A stretch of DNA of 64,000 bases, from assembly GCF_013055795.1 (NCBI RefSeq), contig NZ_JABETO010000001.1, forward strand, positions 1-64,000. Direction: 5' to 3'. The translations under genes and the position numbers were made by a program. The DNA is from Streptomyces sp. I05A-00742 (lineage in GTDB: Bacteria; Actinomycetota; Actinomycetes; Streptomycetales; Streptomycetaceae). Shown piece after piece: positions 31,249 through 40,468 of this stretch (positions are counted from its first letter, which is position 1; each line of letters opens with the position of its first letter). The notes under the pieces are model-generated. The model made no database searches and was not told the DNA's origin. It worked only from the letters and a program-made list of their open reading frames with translations.

Positions 31249-32394
31249 ATGACTGGCGGTGCGGAGACCCCGACGGCCCGGATGCGCAAAGCACTGCACC
31301 GGGTCCGCACGAGCGTGCGCAAGGCCGGGGTCGACTACTTCCGCGGCGACGGCTCCGACCGGGTCGCCCTCAGCACCCTGCTGCTCTCCGTACCCGCCCT
31401 CGCCATCGGCACCATCGCCCAGCCCGAATGGTGCGCCCCCACCGCCCTCGTGCTGCCCATCGTCGCCGGGGGCCTGCTGCTGCGCCCCGCCAGCCTCCTC
31501 GGTCTCTACGCCGCGGCGGCGACCGCCCTCATCGTCGAGTCGGCGGTCCTCGACCCCGCCGCGTACGGCACCGACCGCGTCACCCCCGGCACCATCCTCG
31601 TCGTCGCCGCCGTCGGCTTCCTCGGCCTGCTCATCGCCCAGTTCCGGAGCCGTGTCGGAGTGCCCTGGCGGCGCGGCGGAACGATGCTCTTCGACCTCCG
31701 CGAACGCATCCGGGTCCAGAGCAAGCTGCCCAAACTGCCCCGTGGCTGGCACCGCGAGATGGCCCTCCGGCCGGCCGGAGGGCAGTCGTTCTCCGGCGAC
31801 TTCGTCGTCGCCGCCCGCACCGGCGGCGGGCGCAGCCTCGAAGTCGTCCTCACCGACGTCTCCGGCAAGGGCATGGACGCCGCCTCCCGCGCCCTCCTGC
31901 TCTCCGGCGCCTTCGGCGGCCTCCTGGGCTCCCTGCCGCCGCACGCCTTCCTCCCCGCGGCCAACGGCTACCTGCTCCGCCAGGACTGGGACGAGGGCTT
32001 CGCCACCTCCGTGCACCTCGTGCTCGACCTCGACAGCGGCGACTACGAGCTCTTCTCCGCGGGCCACGTCCCCGCCCTCCAGCTCAGCGCCGGCTCCGGC
32101 CGCTGGGAGGAGAAGACCGCGGAGGGCCCGCTCCTCGGGGTCTACGACGGCGCGGAGTTCGACTCCGTGAAGGGCAGGCTGCGCCCCGGCGACGTCCTGA
32201 TGCTCTTCACCGACGGCCTGGTCGAGACCGCGGAACGCGAGCTCACCGAGGGCATGGACCGGCTGACCGGCGAGGCCGACCGGTACGTCACCACCGGATT
32301 CGCGGGCGCCGCCTGGCATTTGATCGAGGCCGTCGCCAAGGACGTGAACGACGACCGCGCCCTGCTGCTGATCTGCCGCGACCGGCGCGATTGA
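31249..32394 (+). CDS. Membrane-anchored SpoIIE-type PP2C phosphatase
   Basis: 381-residue Ser/Thr phosphatase. Residues about 38-135 contain four hydrophobic helices; a cytoplasmic PP2C/SpoIIE domain follows (about 165-380). Metal-binding acidic motifs are present: SGDF, TDVSGKGMDAA, LFTDGLVE and the terminal NDDRALL. Such proteins usually dephosphorylate anti-anti-sigma factors. No anti-sigma or STAS gene is adjacent, so the partner is unknown. No ribosome binding site precedes the ATG. Confidence 0.85.
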   Translation: MTGGAETPTARMRKALHRVRTSVRKAGVDYFRGDGSDRVALSTLLLSVPALAIGTIAQPEWCAPTALVLPIVAGGLLLRPASLLGLYAAAATALIVESAVLDPAAYGTDRVTPGTILVVAAVGFLGLLIAQFRSRVGVPWRRGGTMLFDLRERIRVQSKLPKLPRGWHREMALRPAGGQSFSGDFVVAARTGGGRSLEVVLTDVSGKGMDAASRALLLSGAFGGLLGSLPPHAFLPAANGYLLRQDWDEGFATSVHLVLDLDSGDYELFSAGHVPALQLSAGSGRWEEKTAEGPLLGVYDGAEFDSVKGRLRPGDVLMLFTDGLVETAERELTEGMDRLTGEADRYVTTGFAGAAWHLIEAVAKDVNDDRALLLICRDRRD

Positions 32395-32716
32395 GACCGG
32401 GGGCGGGGCACGCGGGGGATACGGGCCCGAAACCCGTCGGATTCCCCCCTCCGGAACGAGACCGATTCCCATCCGATTCGAGGGAAATGCGAGGGAGCTT
32501 CGAGGGAGAACCGCCGGAATTCCGTGCGCGGACGAGCGGCACCGGTGAGCGGGTCCCATTTCTCCCCTCGTTGCGGTTTCCGCGAGCTCGTTGATAGACA
32601 TGTCCGTCGCCGGTCGCGCCGACGGGCGCCCACGCCGCCGTGCCGTCACCGGCATTTCCGTCGAAGCCCGTCATTCGGCCGCACGTACATCACCGCTTCA
32701 CACGGGGGGAATTCCT
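32395..32716. other. Intergenic region before the zinc-ribbon membrane protein gene
   Basis: 322 bases. GGGGGG seven to eight bases before the GTG at 32717 is the ribosome site of the next gene. I see no terminator, operator or small gene in the rest. Confidence 0.4.
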
Positions 32717-33496
32717 GTGACCACACCCCAGCCGCCGCAGCAGCCGTACGGATATCCGCAGCAGCCCCAGCCGCCGCAGGGCGCCGCGCCGCCGCCCGGC
32801 CCGTACGCCTCCGGGGCGCCCACGGGCCCGTACGCGGCCCCTCAGCAGGCCCCTCAGCAGGCCGCCCCGCAGCCGGGGCCGTACGCCCAGCAGCAGCCGG
32901 GCGCGTACGCCGCACCTCCGCAGCCCAATCCGTACGCCGCGCCGCCGCAGGGCAACCCGTACGGCGCCCCGCAGGGGAACCCGTACGGGGCCGGCCAGGG
33001 GCAGCCCCAGGGCAATCCCTATGGCACCCCGGAGGGCGGTCCCTATGCGGCGCCCCCGCAGTCCGACCCCTATGCCGGAGCGCCGCAGCCGACGCCGCAA
33101 CCGGGGGCGCACGGGAATTGCGAGATATGCGGCGGATTCCCGGCCGCGCAGATGACCGTCCGCCGCCACCAGGGCCTCGTCCTGATGATGCGGTTCTTCT
33201 CGCGGCCCGGCCGGTTCTGCCGCACCTGCGCCACGGCGCTGCACCGCGATATGACCGCGAAGACCTGCTGGCAGTGGTGGAGCCCGTTCTCCCTGATCAT
33301 TTTCACGCCGCTCACCCTGTTCTGGAATCTGGCGGTGCACGCGAAGATCAGGAAACTCGCGCCGCCGGCGCCCGGCAGCCACGGCCCCCAGCTCGACCCG
33401 GGGGCCCCGCTGTTCAAGCGCCCGGGAGCGATCGGTCTTATCGTTCCGGTGGGCTGGTACGTGGCGCTGGCGGTCCAGATCCTGCTGCACATGTAG
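32717..33496 (+). CDS. Pro-rich N-terminus, zinc-ribbon, single-pass membrane protein
   Basis: 259 residues. The first about 130 are proline/glutamine/tyrosine rich with repeated PYG/NPYG and QQP units. A paired-Cys module follows (CEIC and CRTC about 30 residues apart), probably a zinc ribbon, then helices around WWSPFSLIIF and a C-terminal hydrophobic segment (about 235-255). The GTG at 32717 fits the ribosome site better than upstream in-frame codons. The family is recurrent in Streptomyces but has no known function. The N-terminal repeat resembles those of the four paralogs at 40469-44413. Confidence 0.7.
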   Translation: MTTPQPPQQPYGYPQQPQPPQGAAPPPGPYASGAPTGPYAAPQQAPQQAAPQPGPYAQQQPGAYAAPPQPNPYAAPPQGNPYGAPQGNPYGAGQGQPQGNPYGTPEGGPYAAPPQSDPYAGAPQPTPQPGAHGNCEICGGFPAAQMTVRRHQGLVLMMRFFSRPGRFCRTCATALHRDMTAKTCWQWWSPFSLIIFTPLTLFWNLAVHAKIRKLAPPAPGSHGPQLDPGAPLFKRPGAIGLIVPVGWYVALAVQILLHM

Positions 33497-34577
33497 GACG
33501 CGCGGGCAGCCGGAAGGCCCAGTCCATCCGCGGTTCGACGACCCGGCGGAACACCCGCCGGACGGGGGACGTGCACAGCACGGTGATCAGGGCGACGGCG
33601 AGGACCGACACCAGGACCTCGCCCGCCGGCCGGCGGATCCAGTCGTAGAGGTCGTACCACTCCCGCCACCGCGACAGCTTGATCACGAAGCCGTGCAGCA
33701 GGAAGCCGTACATCGTCCCGGTGCCCAGCGCCGTGAACCAGGTCCGCCGGCGCGGCACCCAGGCCAGGAAGCCCACCGTCAGCGCGGCGGCGCAGAGGAA
33801 GAGGGCGAAGGTCATCACGGGCGCCGTCCAGGCGGGCTCGTGCAGGTCCCGGACGCCGGCGTTGCGGTAGAACCAGCCGCTGTCCAGCTCCGGGGCCAGC
33901 AGGTACGCCGTGGCCACCGCGCAGCCGAGGAGCGGCACCGCCGCGATCCGCACCCAGCGCCGTCGCACCAGCTCGAAGTGGGACGGCTTGAGGTGCAGCC
34001 CGATCACGAAGAACGGCAGGAACTGCATCACGCGCATCAGGTCGAACTCGCTGCCGACCTCGGGGGTGAGCATCGCCATGACCGCGACGGCGAAGGCCAC
34101 CGGCACCGGCCACCGGATGGTCTTCCAGATGGGCGTCGTCAGCCGCCATACGAACAGGGCGGCCAGGAACCAGTTGAGGTACCACGGTTCCAGCAGGGTG
34201 AACGGTTCCGGGTCCGCGTCCTTCTCGGCCAGGTGCTGGAACTCCACATAGCCGATCTGGAAGATCAGGTACGGCACCAGGACGCTGGTGATCAGGCGCT
34301 TCAGCCTGGGCGGGCTCATATCGAAGCCCCGCGAGAAGTAGCCGGAGATCAGGATGAACGCCGGCATGTGGAATGTGTAGACCGTGAGGTACAGCGCCGT
34401 CGCTGCACGGCTGGTGTGGGTGAGCGGCTCCCAGGCGTGGCCGAGCACGACGAGGACGATGGCCAGGTACTTCGCGTTGTCGAAGAACGGGTCGCGCGAC
34501 GCGGCGGCGGAACCGGCCTGGGGCGGGCCGGGAGCGGGGGCCGCGGCACGCGCCGGGGACGTGGCGGTGCGGGACAT
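33438..34577 (-). CDS. Acyltransferase 3 family membrane protein
   Basis: 379-residue polytopic protein of the Acyltransferase_3/OafB type, which O-acetylates or acylates surface sugars. The signature starts with DNAKYLAIVLVVLGHAWEP, carrying the family His, and later FHMPAFILISGYFSRGF. About ten helices follow. The ATG at 34575-34577 has AGGG eight bases upstream. The last 20 codons run antisense through the 3' end of the convergent zinc-ribbon gene (59-base overlap), giving a Pro/Arg-rich tail. The acceptor substrate is unknown. Confidence 0.85.
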   Translation of the reverse strand: MSRTATSPARAAAPAPGPPQAGSAAASRDPFFDNAKYLAIVLVVLGHAWEPLTHTSRAATALYLTVYTFHMPAFILISGYFSRGFDMSPPRLKRLITSVLVPYLIFQIGYVEFQHLAEKDADPEPFTLLEPWYLNWFLAALFVWRLTTPIWKTIRWPVPVAFAVAVMAMLTPEVGSEFDLMRVMQFLPFFVIGLHLKPSHFELVRRRWVRIAAVPLLGCAVATAYLLAPELDSGWFYRNAGVRDLHEPAWTAPVMTFALFLCAAALTVGFLAWVPRRRTWFTALGTGTMYGFLLHGFVIKLSRWREWYDLYDWIRRPAGEVLVSVLAVALITVLCTSPVRRVFRRVVEPRMDWAFRLPARPTCAAGSGPPAPRTSPPER

Positions 34578-34749
34578 TCGACGCACCCTAGCGGGGACGG
34601 GCAAAGCGGTGGCAATCCTTCCCGGCGGCGCGACTTTTCGGAGACCGGCCACCGCGGCCGGAAATCGACCCCTGACGGAGTCGGTCAAATCGTCGATGAA
34701 TCGTCACAGCACCTCCGTGGACGGCGAGTTGATGGCACGATGGTGCGGT

Positions 34750-34772
34750 GGAGCACTGCGAGGCGGTGCTCC
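34750..34772. other. Inverted repeat upstream of the 64-aa membrane protein
   Basis: 7-base arms (GGAGCAC/GTGCTCC) around a 9-base loop in the 237-base gap between the divergent acyltransferase and the 64-residue gene. It could be an operator or a leader hairpin; nothing decides. Confidence 0.35.
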
Positions 34773-34814
34773 AGGGGCCGGGCCAGGTGTCTTCGACCGA
34801 GGGTGTGATCAGTT

Positions 34815-35009
34815 GTGGCCATATCGGTGTCAGCGGTGCTGCTCTTGGCGATCATCGTGGTGATCATGATTCGCGGCGGAAAGATGAAGACCGGGCCGGC
34901 GATCGTCGCGGCACTCTTCGGCTTCTTCCTGGCGTCGTCGGGCATGGCGCCGTCGATCCACCGATTCCTCAACTCGCTCGCCCAGACGATCAACGGGATC
35001 AAGCTGTAG
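34815..35009 (+). CDS. Small membrane protein (64 aa)
   Basis: Starts at the GTG at 34815. It has two hydrophobic segments, residues about 3-18 and 28-45, split by a basic turn RGGKMKTG. A polar end follows with SIHRFLNSLAQTING. There is no lipobox or signal-peptidase motif. Function unknown. The start lacks a strong ribosome site. Size and shape resemble small conserved Streptomyces membrane proteins. It ends before a bidirectional terminator and a tRNA gene. Confidence 0.65.
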   Translation: MAISVSAVLLLAIIVVIMIRGGKMKTGPAIVAALFGFFLASSGMAPSIHRFLNSLAQTINGIKL

Positions 35010-35067
35010 CCGGCCCCGCCCGGCTCCGGCGGCCCGAAGGACGTCCTCGGGTCCGGAGGCACGAAGA

Positions 35068-35094
35068 ACGCCCCCGGCCGTGGGCCGGGGGCGT
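35068..35094. terminator. Bidirectional terminator between the 64-aa gene and tRNA-Gly
   Basis: Perfect 12-base-pair stem (35068-35079 with 35083-35094) with a GTG loop, seven bases from the tRNA 3' end. Confidence 0.8.
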
Positions 35095-35100
35095 CGTCCG

Positions 35101-35171
35101 AGCGGGCGACGGGAATCGAACCCGCGTAGCCAGTTTGGAAGACTGGGGCTCTACCATTGAGCTACGCCCGC
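35101..35171 (-). tRNA. tRNA-Gly (anticodon TCC)
   Basis: Reads on the reverse strand as a 71-base cloverleaf: acceptor GCGGGCG with CGCCCGC, D-arm GTAGCTCAATGGTAGAGC, anticodon loop CTTCCAA with TCC at 35137-35139, and T-loop GGTTCGATTCC. The discriminator base is T and the CCA end is not encoded. It decodes GGA and GGG. Confidence 0.95.
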
Positions 35172-35419
35172 GCGCGCCGTCCGACCCGGTAGGGCCCTCG
35201 GCGCTGACGTGCATCGTAGCGGGTCCGGGCCCCTCGCCGCACACCCGGTACCGCGTTCGCTCCAGCAGTCGTCCCGGCGTACGTCCCGGCGTTCGTCCGA
35301 CGGCCGCCCGCGGCCCCTCCGCCCGGCCCCCGCCGCGCGCCCCGCCCGCCTCACGTTCCCCGTGGTCACCCCTGGTCGTCGCCGCCGGGTCAAAGGTCGG
35401 CCACCGCTCTCGCGGGCAT

Positions 35420-35425
35420 GTACCC
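35420..35425 (+). promoter_or_regulatory. -10 box of tRNA-Pro
   Basis: TACCCT, fitting TANNNT, lies 15 bases upstream of the mature tRNA 5' end. The rest of the 269-base gap between the divergent tRNA genes shows nothing else recognisable. Confidence 0.45.
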
Positions 35426-35440
35426 TACGTGTCGCACCGA

Positions 35441-35517
35441 CGGGGTGTGGCGCAGCTTGGTAGCGCGTCCGCTTTGGGAGCGGAAGGTCGTCGGTTCGAA
35501 TCCGGCCACCCCGACCA
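35441..35517 (+). tRNA. tRNA-Pro (anticodon TGG)
   Basis: 77 bases with encoded CCA: acceptor CGGGGTG with CACCCCG, D-arm GGCGCAGCTTGGTAGCGC, anticodon loop TTTGGGA with TGG at 35475-35477, T-loop GGTTCGAATCC, then discriminator A and CCA at 35515-35517. It decodes CCA and CCG. Encoded CCA contrasts with the neighbouring tRNA-Gly. Confidence 0.96.
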
Positions 35518-35645
35518 GCAAGATCACATTGTGGGGCTCATCCTGCGTGCGGTTACTATGCAAGCTGCGCGTCTGTGTCTCTCTACCGGGCGCGATCCGC
35601 TGAACCTCAGCAGAATCCCAAAGTCAGCCCCAAGGAGACCGAACC

Positions 35646-37037
35646 GTGAAGAGCGCCGTGGAGACCCTGAACCCGACCCGGGTTCGGCTCACTGTCGAGG
35701 TGCCCTTCGAGGAGCTCAAGGCCAGCCTCGACGCGGCGTACAAGAAGATCAACAGCCAGGTCTCGGTGCCGGGCTTCCGCAAGGGCAAGATCCCTGCCCG
35801 AGTGATCGACCAGCGCTTCGGCCGCGGTGCGGTGCTGGAGGAGGCCGTCAACGACGCCCTTCCGAAGTTCTACACCGAGGCCGTCAACGAGGGTGAGCTG
35901 AACCCGCTGGGTCAGCCCGAGGTGGACATCACGGAGCTGAAGGACGGCGAGCTGCTGACCTTCACCGCCGAGGTCGACATCCGTCCCGCCCTGGAGATCC
36001 CGGACTACTCCGGCATCGAGGTCACCGTCGACGCCGTCGAGGTCAGCGACGAGGACGTCGAGAAGTCGGTCGAGCAGCTCCGTGAGCGCTTCGCCACCAC
36101 CTCCCCGGTGGAGCGCGCGGCCGCCGAGGGCGACATCGTCACCGTCGACCTGGAGGCCAAGGTCGACGGCGAGGTGCTGGAGGACGGCGTCGCCCAGGGC
36201 GTCGACTACACCATCGGCTCGGGCCAGCTGCTCGACGGCATCGACGAGGCCGTCACCGGCCTGGAGGCCGGCGGCACCGCCACCTTCACCTCCGAGCTCA
36301 AGGGCGGCAGCGCCGAGGGCAAGGAGGCCGAGGTCAAGGTCGACGTCACCGCCGTCAAGTCCCGCGAACTGCCCGCCCTGGACGACGAGTTCGCCCAGCT
36401 CGCGAGCGAGTTCGACACGCTGGAGGAGCTCAGGGCGGACAGCCGCGAGCGCCTCGCGCGGATGAAGAAGTTCGACCAGGCCACCCAGGCCCAGGAGAAG
36501 GTCCTCGACGAGCTCCTGAAGCTGGTCGAGGTCCCGATGCCCGAGAAGCTGCTCGAGGACGAGGTCAACACTCGTAAGCACAACCTGGAGCACCACCAGC
36601 TCGGCCAGATGGGCCTCACCCTGGAGAAGTACCTGGAGATCCAGGGCAAGAGCGCCGAGGAGTTCGACGCCGAGCTCAAGGAGCAGGCCGAGAAGGGCAT
36701 CCGCACCCAGTTCGTCCTCGACGAGATCGTCAACAAGGAGAAGCTGTCGGTCGGCCAGGACGAGCTCACCGAGCACCTGATGCGCCGTGCCCAGTCCTCC
36801 GGCATGAGCCCCGACCAGTTCGCCCAGGCCGTCGTCGAGCAGGGCCAGGTCCCGATGCTCGTCGGTGAGGTCGCCCGCGGCAAGGCCCTCGCGACCGTCG
36901 TCGAGGCCGCCACGGTCAAGGACTCCAACGGTGAGGTCGTCGACCTGGAGGACGAAGAGGACGCCGCGGAGGCTGCCGCGGAGACCGCTGAGGTCACCGA
37001 GGCCGCCGAGGCTGCCGAGGCCAAGAACGAGGGCTGA
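35646..37037 (+). CDS. tig: Trigger factor (ribosome-associated chaperone)
   Basis: 463-residue chaperone that binds the ribosome exit and shields nascent chains. The ribosome-docking loop GFRKGK has F44-R45-K46 at the same positions as in E. coli. A FKBP-like prolyl isomerase domain is at about 155-245 and the helical chaperone domain follows. The C-terminus is a very acidic Glu/Ala tail typical of actinobacteria. GTG start with AAGGAG eight bases upstream. It lies just ahead of the clp genes, as in most bacteria. TACTAT near 35556 is a likely -10. Confidence 0.97.
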   Translation: MKSAVETLNPTRVRLTVEVPFEELKASLDAAYKKINSQVSVPGFRKGKIPARVIDQRFGRGAVLEEAVNDALPKFYTEAVNEGELNPLGQPEVDITELKDGELLTFTAEVDIRPALEIPDYSGIEVTVDAVEVSDEDVEKSVEQLRERFATTSPVERAAAEGDIVTVDLEAKVDGEVLEDGVAQGVDYTIGSGQLLDGIDEAVTGLEAGGTATFTSELKGGSAEGKEAEVKVDVTAVKSRELPALDDEFAQLASEFDTLEELRADSRERLARMKKFDQATQAQEKVLDELLKLVEVPMPEKLLEDEVNTRKHNLEHHQLGQMGLTLEKYLEIQGKSAEEFDAELKEQAEKGIRTQFVLDEIVNKEKLSVGQDELTEHLMRRAQSSGMSPDQFAQAVVEQGQVPMLVGEVARGKALATVVEAATVKDSNGEVVDLEDEEDAAEAAAETAEVTEAAEAAEAKNEG

Positions 37038-37101
37038 CGCCCACCGGTCGCATCCCACGGCCGCCGCGCCCCGGTGCGCGGCGGTGCGCGGTACGACCTT
37101 C

Positions 37102-37163
37102 CGGGACGGGCCCGGACGCGACCCCGCCGCCACCCGGCGCGGGCCGCGTCCGGGCCCGTCCCG
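37102..37163 (+). terminator. Terminator downstream of tig
   Basis: 19-base-pair perfect GC stem (37102-37120 with 37145-37163) enclosing 24 bases, about 65 bases after the tig stop. Confidence 0.75.
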
Positions 37164-37239
37164 CTCCGGGCGGTGGCGGCGCCCCCGCGGGGGAGACGGG
37201 CCGCGTCGGCACCCGGCGGGCGGAACGTGCCGGAACCTG

Positions 37240-37253
37240 CGCTCAGAGCGAAC
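37240..37253 (+). promoter_or_regulatory. Candidate ClgR operator upstream of clpP1
   Basis: CGCTCAGAGCGAAC matches the ClgR consensus core CGCYNANRGCG and its A/T flank. ClgR is the known activator of clp and lon genes in Streptomyces and Corynebacterium. The site lies about 40 bases upstream of a TAGGGT -10. Consensus is from memory; regulation is inferred. Confidence 0.6.
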
Positions 37254-37419
37254 AGTTCCTCATGCGGGATGGCGCCCGCCGACCAGCGCGTTAGGGTCCG
37301 TAGATACGAGGGCAGGGGAGACTTTGAGCGCGCCGGACCTTACCGGCCCTGAGCACCCCCGGCCCCGAGTGAAGACGCGGAGACGGCCCGTTGCCGTCAG
37401 AGACGAGCAGGTGGATCAC

Positions 37420-38037
37420 GTGACGAATCTGATGCCTTCCGCCGCCGGCGGACCTTCCATCGGTGGTGGCCTCGGCGACCAGGTCTACAGCCGACTGCTC
37501 GACGAGCGGATCATCTTCCTGGGCCAGCAGGTCGACGACGACATCGCCAACAAGATCACTGCCCAGCTGCTGCTCCTTGCCGCCGACCCCGACAAGGACA
37601 TCTACCTCTACATCAACAGCCCCGGCGGCTCGGTGACGGCCGGCATGGCGGTCTACGACACCATGCAGTACATCCCGAACGACGTGGTCACCATCGGCAT
37701 GGGCCTCGCCGCCTCGATGGGCCAGTTCCTGCTCACCGGTGGCACCCCGGGCAAGCGCTTCGCGCTGCCCAACACCGACATCCTCATGCACCAGGGCTCC
37801 GCGGGCCTCGGCGGCACCGCCTCGGACATCAAGATCCAGGCCGAGCAGCTGCTCCGCACCAAGAAGCGCATGGCGGAGATCACCGCCCACCACACCGGTC
37901 AGACCGTGGAGACGATCATCCGCGACGGCGACCGCGACCGCTGGTTCAGCGCGGAGGAGGCGAAGGCGTACGGGATCATCGACGAGATCATCACGCACGC
38001 CTCCGGCGTTCCGGGCGGCGGCGGCACCGGGGCCTGA
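37420..38037 (+). CDS. clpP1: ATP-dependent Clp protease proteolytic subunit ClpP1
   Basis: Serine peptidase subunit, 205 residues, forming a barrel with ClpP2 that ClpX/ClpC load. The triad is S99 (GLAASMG), H124 (ILMHQ) and D173 (RDRW), with E. coli ClpP spacing. The N-terminus before about residue 18 is probably a propeptide. The start chosen is the GTG at 37420 ([10 protein letters not shown]), the form I recall for Streptomyces ClpP1. In-frame GTG 37411 and TTG 37324 are alternatives. clpP2 follows after a short gap, so the two form an operon. Confidence 0.95.
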   Translation: MTNLMPSAAGGPSIGGGLGDQVYSRLLDERIIFLGQQVDDDIANKITAQLLLLAADPDKDIYLYINSPGGSVTAGMAVYDTMQYIPNDVVTIGMGLAASMGQFLLTGGTPGKRFALPNTDILMHQGSAGLGGTASDIKIQAEQLLRTKKRMAEITAHHTGQTVETIIRDGDRDRWFSAEEAKAYGIIDEIITHASGVPGGGGTGA

Positions 38038-38104
38038 GCCCCGGCAGTACCGCCCGACAGCCGATTCCCAGCCAACGACCGCCATCAGGATGGTGAACAC
38101 CCGC

Positions 38105-38779
38105 ATGAACAACTTCCCCGGCAGCGGCCTCTACACGGGCCCGCAGGCGCAGTTCTCCGGTCTGCCCGCCGAGGCGCGCTACGTCGTTCCCCGCTTCGTC
38201 GAGCGCACCTCCCAGGGCGTGCGTGAGTACGACCCGTACGCGAAGCTCTTCGAGGAGCGCGTGATCTTCCTCGGAGTGCAGATCGACGACGCCTCCGCCA
38301 ACGACGTCATGGCGCAGCTGCTGTGCCTGGAGTCGATGGACCCCGACCGGGACATCTCGATCTACATCAACTCGCCCGGCGGCTCCTTCACGGCGCTGAC
38401 CGCCATCTACGACACGATGCAGTTCGTGAAGCCGGACATCCAGACGGTCTGCATGGGCCAGGCGGCCTCCGCCGCGGCCATCCTGCTGGCCGCCGGCACC
38501 CCGGGCAAGCGCATGGCGCTGCCCAACGCCCGGGTGCTGATCCACCAGCCGTCCAGCCAGACGGGCCGCGAGCAGCTCTCCGACCTGGAGATCGCGGCGA
38601 ACGAGATCATGCGCATGCGGACGCAGCTGGAGGAGATGCTGGCCAAGCACTCCACCCAGCCGGTCGAGAAGATCCGCGACGACATCGAGCGCGACAAGAT
38701 CCTCACGGCCGAGGACGCGCTGGCGTACGGTCTGGTCGACCAGATCGTCTCGACCCGCAAGTCGTCCGTCGCGGTCTGA
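38105..38779 (+). CDS. clpP2: ATP-dependent Clp protease proteolytic subunit ClpP2
   Basis: Second ClpP subunit, 224 residues, in the same operon as clpP1. Triad S122 (GQAASAAA), H147 (VLIHQ) and D197 (ERDK); one residue is inserted between His and Asp relative to ClpP1. The first about 25 residues are a Gly/Pro-rich propeptide. The start is uncertain: ATG 38105 is used, while ATG 38090 in frame has AGG immediately before it. In Streptomyces the P1/P2 pair is the functional form; inferred here. Confidence 0.94.
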   Translation: MNNFPGSGLYTGPQAQFSGLPAEARYVVPRFVERTSQGVREYDPYAKLFEERVIFLGVQIDDASANDVMAQLLCLESMDPDRDISIYINSPGGSFTALTAIYDTMQFVKPDIQTVCMGQAASAAAILLAAGTPGKRMALPNARVLIHQPSSQTGREQLSDLEIAANEIMRMRTQLEEMLAKHSTQPVEKIRDDIERDKILTAEDALAYGLVDQIVSTRKSSVAV

Positions 38780-38786
38780 CGTGACG

Positions 38787-38819
38787 GTCCGGGAGCCGGT
38801 CCGCATCCGGTTCCCGGAC
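38787..38819 (+). terminator. Terminator between clpP2 and clpX
   Basis: 13-base stem with one G-T pair (38787-38799 with 38807-38819), 7-base loop, just after the clpP2 stop. It suggests clpX has its own promoter or only partial readthrough. Confidence 0.6.
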
Positions 38820-38954
38820 ACTGTGCCGCCGGTACCCCCCTTGGCCGAGTAGGTACGAGGGGGGCCCGCACGGGGGGCCCGGCAAGGTACCGTCGATAGG
38901 CAAGCACTCGGGTTCGCAGAGCAAGGCGGATCCCAGGCGAAGGGGAAGCACCTC

Positions 38955-40247
38955 GTGGCACGCATCGGTGACGGCGGCGACCTGCTCAAGTGCTCGTTCT
39001 GCGGCAAGAGCCAGAAGCAGGTGAAGAAGCTCATCGCGGGTCCTGGTGTGTACATCTGCGACGAGTGCATCGACCTCTGCAACGAGATCATCGAGGAAGA
39101 GCTCGCGGAGACCTCCGAGGTGCGCTGGGAGGAACTGCCCAAGCCCCGGGAGATCTACGAGTTCCTCGAGGGCTACGTCGTCGGCCAGGAGGCCGCGAAG
39201 AAGGCCCTCTCGGTGGCGGTCTACAACCACTACAAGCGCGTTCAGGCCGGTGAGGCCGGCGGACGCGACCGTGACGACGCCATCGAGCTCTCCAAGTCCA
39301 ACATCCTGCTGCTCGGTCCGACCGGTTCCGGCAAGACGCTGCTGGCGCAGACGCTCGCGCGCATGCTCAACGTCCCGTTCGCCATCGCGGACGCCACGGC
39401 GCTGACCGAGGCGGGCTACGTGGGCGAGGACGTCGAGAACATCCTCCTGAAGCTGATCCAGGCCGCCGACTACGATGTCAAGAAGGCCGAGACCGGCATC
39501 ATCTACATCGACGAGATCGACAAGGTAGCCCGAAAGAGCGAAAATCCGTCGATCACTCGGGACGTCTCCGGCGAGGGCGTCCAGCAGGCCCTGCTGAAGA
39601 TCCTGGAAGGCACCACGGCCTCGGTTCCCCCGCAGGGCGGCCGCAAGCACCCGCACCAGGAATTCATCCAGATCGACACGACGAACGTGCTGTTCATCGT
39701 GGGCGGCGCGTTCTCCGGCCTGGAGAAGATCATCGAGTCGCGGGCGGGTGCGAAGGGCATCGGCTTCGGGGCGACGATCCGCTCCAAGCGCGAGATCGAG
39801 GCGAGCGACCAGTTCCAGGAGGTCATGCCGGAGGACCTGGTCAAGTTCGGCATGATCCCGGAGTTCATCGGCCGGCTGCCGGTCATCACCAGCGTGCACA
39901 ACCTCGACCGGGCGGCCCTGCTGCAGATCCTCGTCGAGCCGCGCAACGCGCTGGTGAAGCAGTACCAGCGCCTCTTCGAACTCGACGGCGTGGAGCTGGA
40001 CTTCGACCGCCCGGCGCTGGAGGCCATCGCCGACCAGGCGATCCTGCGCGGCACGGGCGCGCGTGGTCTGCGGGCCATCATGGAGGAGGTCCTCCAGTCC
40101 GTGATGTACGAGGTGCCGTCCCGCAAGGACGTCGCACGGGTCGTCATCACGGCCGACGTCGTGCAGTCCAACGTCAACCCCACCCTGGTGCCGCGCTCGC
40201 GGGGCAACGGGCCGGGCCCGGGGGAGCGGCACGAGAAGAGCGCGTAG
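38955..40247 (+). CDS. clpX: ATP-dependent Clp protease ATPase subunit ClpX
   Basis: AAA+ unfoldase that feeds substrates to ClpP, 430 residues. Zinc-binding domain with C13, C16, C35 and C38. Walker A GPTGSGKT at 121-128, pore loop GYVG at 154-157, Walker B YIDEID with D186-E187, and the ClpP-docking IGF loop at 269-271. GTG start with AAGGGGAAG upstream. The short basic/acidic C-terminus is not conserved. It is followed by a strong terminator facing the reverse-strand paralog array. Confidence 0.97.
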   Translation: MARIGDGGDLLKCSFCGKSQKQVKKLIAGPGVYICDECIDLCNEIIEEELAETSEVRWEELPKPREIYEFLEGYVVGQEAAKKALSVAVYNHYKRVQAGEAGGRDRDDAIELSKSNILLLGPTGSGKTLLAQTLARMLNVPFAIADATALTEAGYVGEDVENILLKLIQAADYDVKKAETGIIYIDEIDKVARKSENPSITRDVSGEGVQQALLKILEGTTASVPPQGGRKHPHQEFIQIDTTNVLFIVGGAFSGLEKIIESRAGAKGIGFGATIRSKREIEASDQFQEVMPEDLVKFGMIPEFIGRLPVITSVHNLDRAALLQILVEPRNALVKQYQRLFELDGVELDFDRPALEAIADQAILRGTGARGLRAIMEEVLQSVMYEVPSRKDVARVVITADVVQSNVNPTLVPRSRGNGPGPGERHEKSA

Positions 40248-40268
40248 CGGCAGTTCGTTCGTTCACGG

Positions 40269-40301
40269 AAGGGGCGCCCGCCCGGACGGCGGGCGCCCCT
40301 T
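40269..40301. terminator. Bidirectional terminator between clpX and the paralog array
   Basis: Perfect 14-base-pair stem (40269-40282 with 40288-40301), CGGAC loop, A and T ends, between convergent genes. Confidence 0.85.
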
Positions 40302-40468
40302 TCGCGCGTCTCAGGTTTCTTTCCGTGCGTCCCAGGTTTCGCGTGTCTCAAGTTCCGTGTATCTCTGGTGGTTCGGTGATCACCGGCCACGCTACCCGCC
40401 GTGCGGGACGGCGAACGGGCCCGGCCCCGGCGGCCGGATGTGTGGGGACACCCGGTCCGCCCGGCGGG

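Larger units (their letters stand above)
37038..37419. promoter_or_regulatory. tig-clpP1 intergenic region
   Basis: 382 bases to the chosen clpP1 start. It contains the tig terminator (37102-37163), a ClgR-type site (37240-37253), and TAGGGT at about 37292-37297 as a likely clpP1 -10 some 40 bases past that site. GGGGAG then TTG at 37324 is a possible earlier clpP1 start that would add about 32 residues. Confidence 0.55.

Noticed and set aside
35101-35517. tRNA genes as an integration (att) site of a mobile element
   Set aside because: No integrase, excisionase, transfer gene or repeated tRNA 3' end is seen within the window, and the flanking genes are ordinary chromosomal ones.
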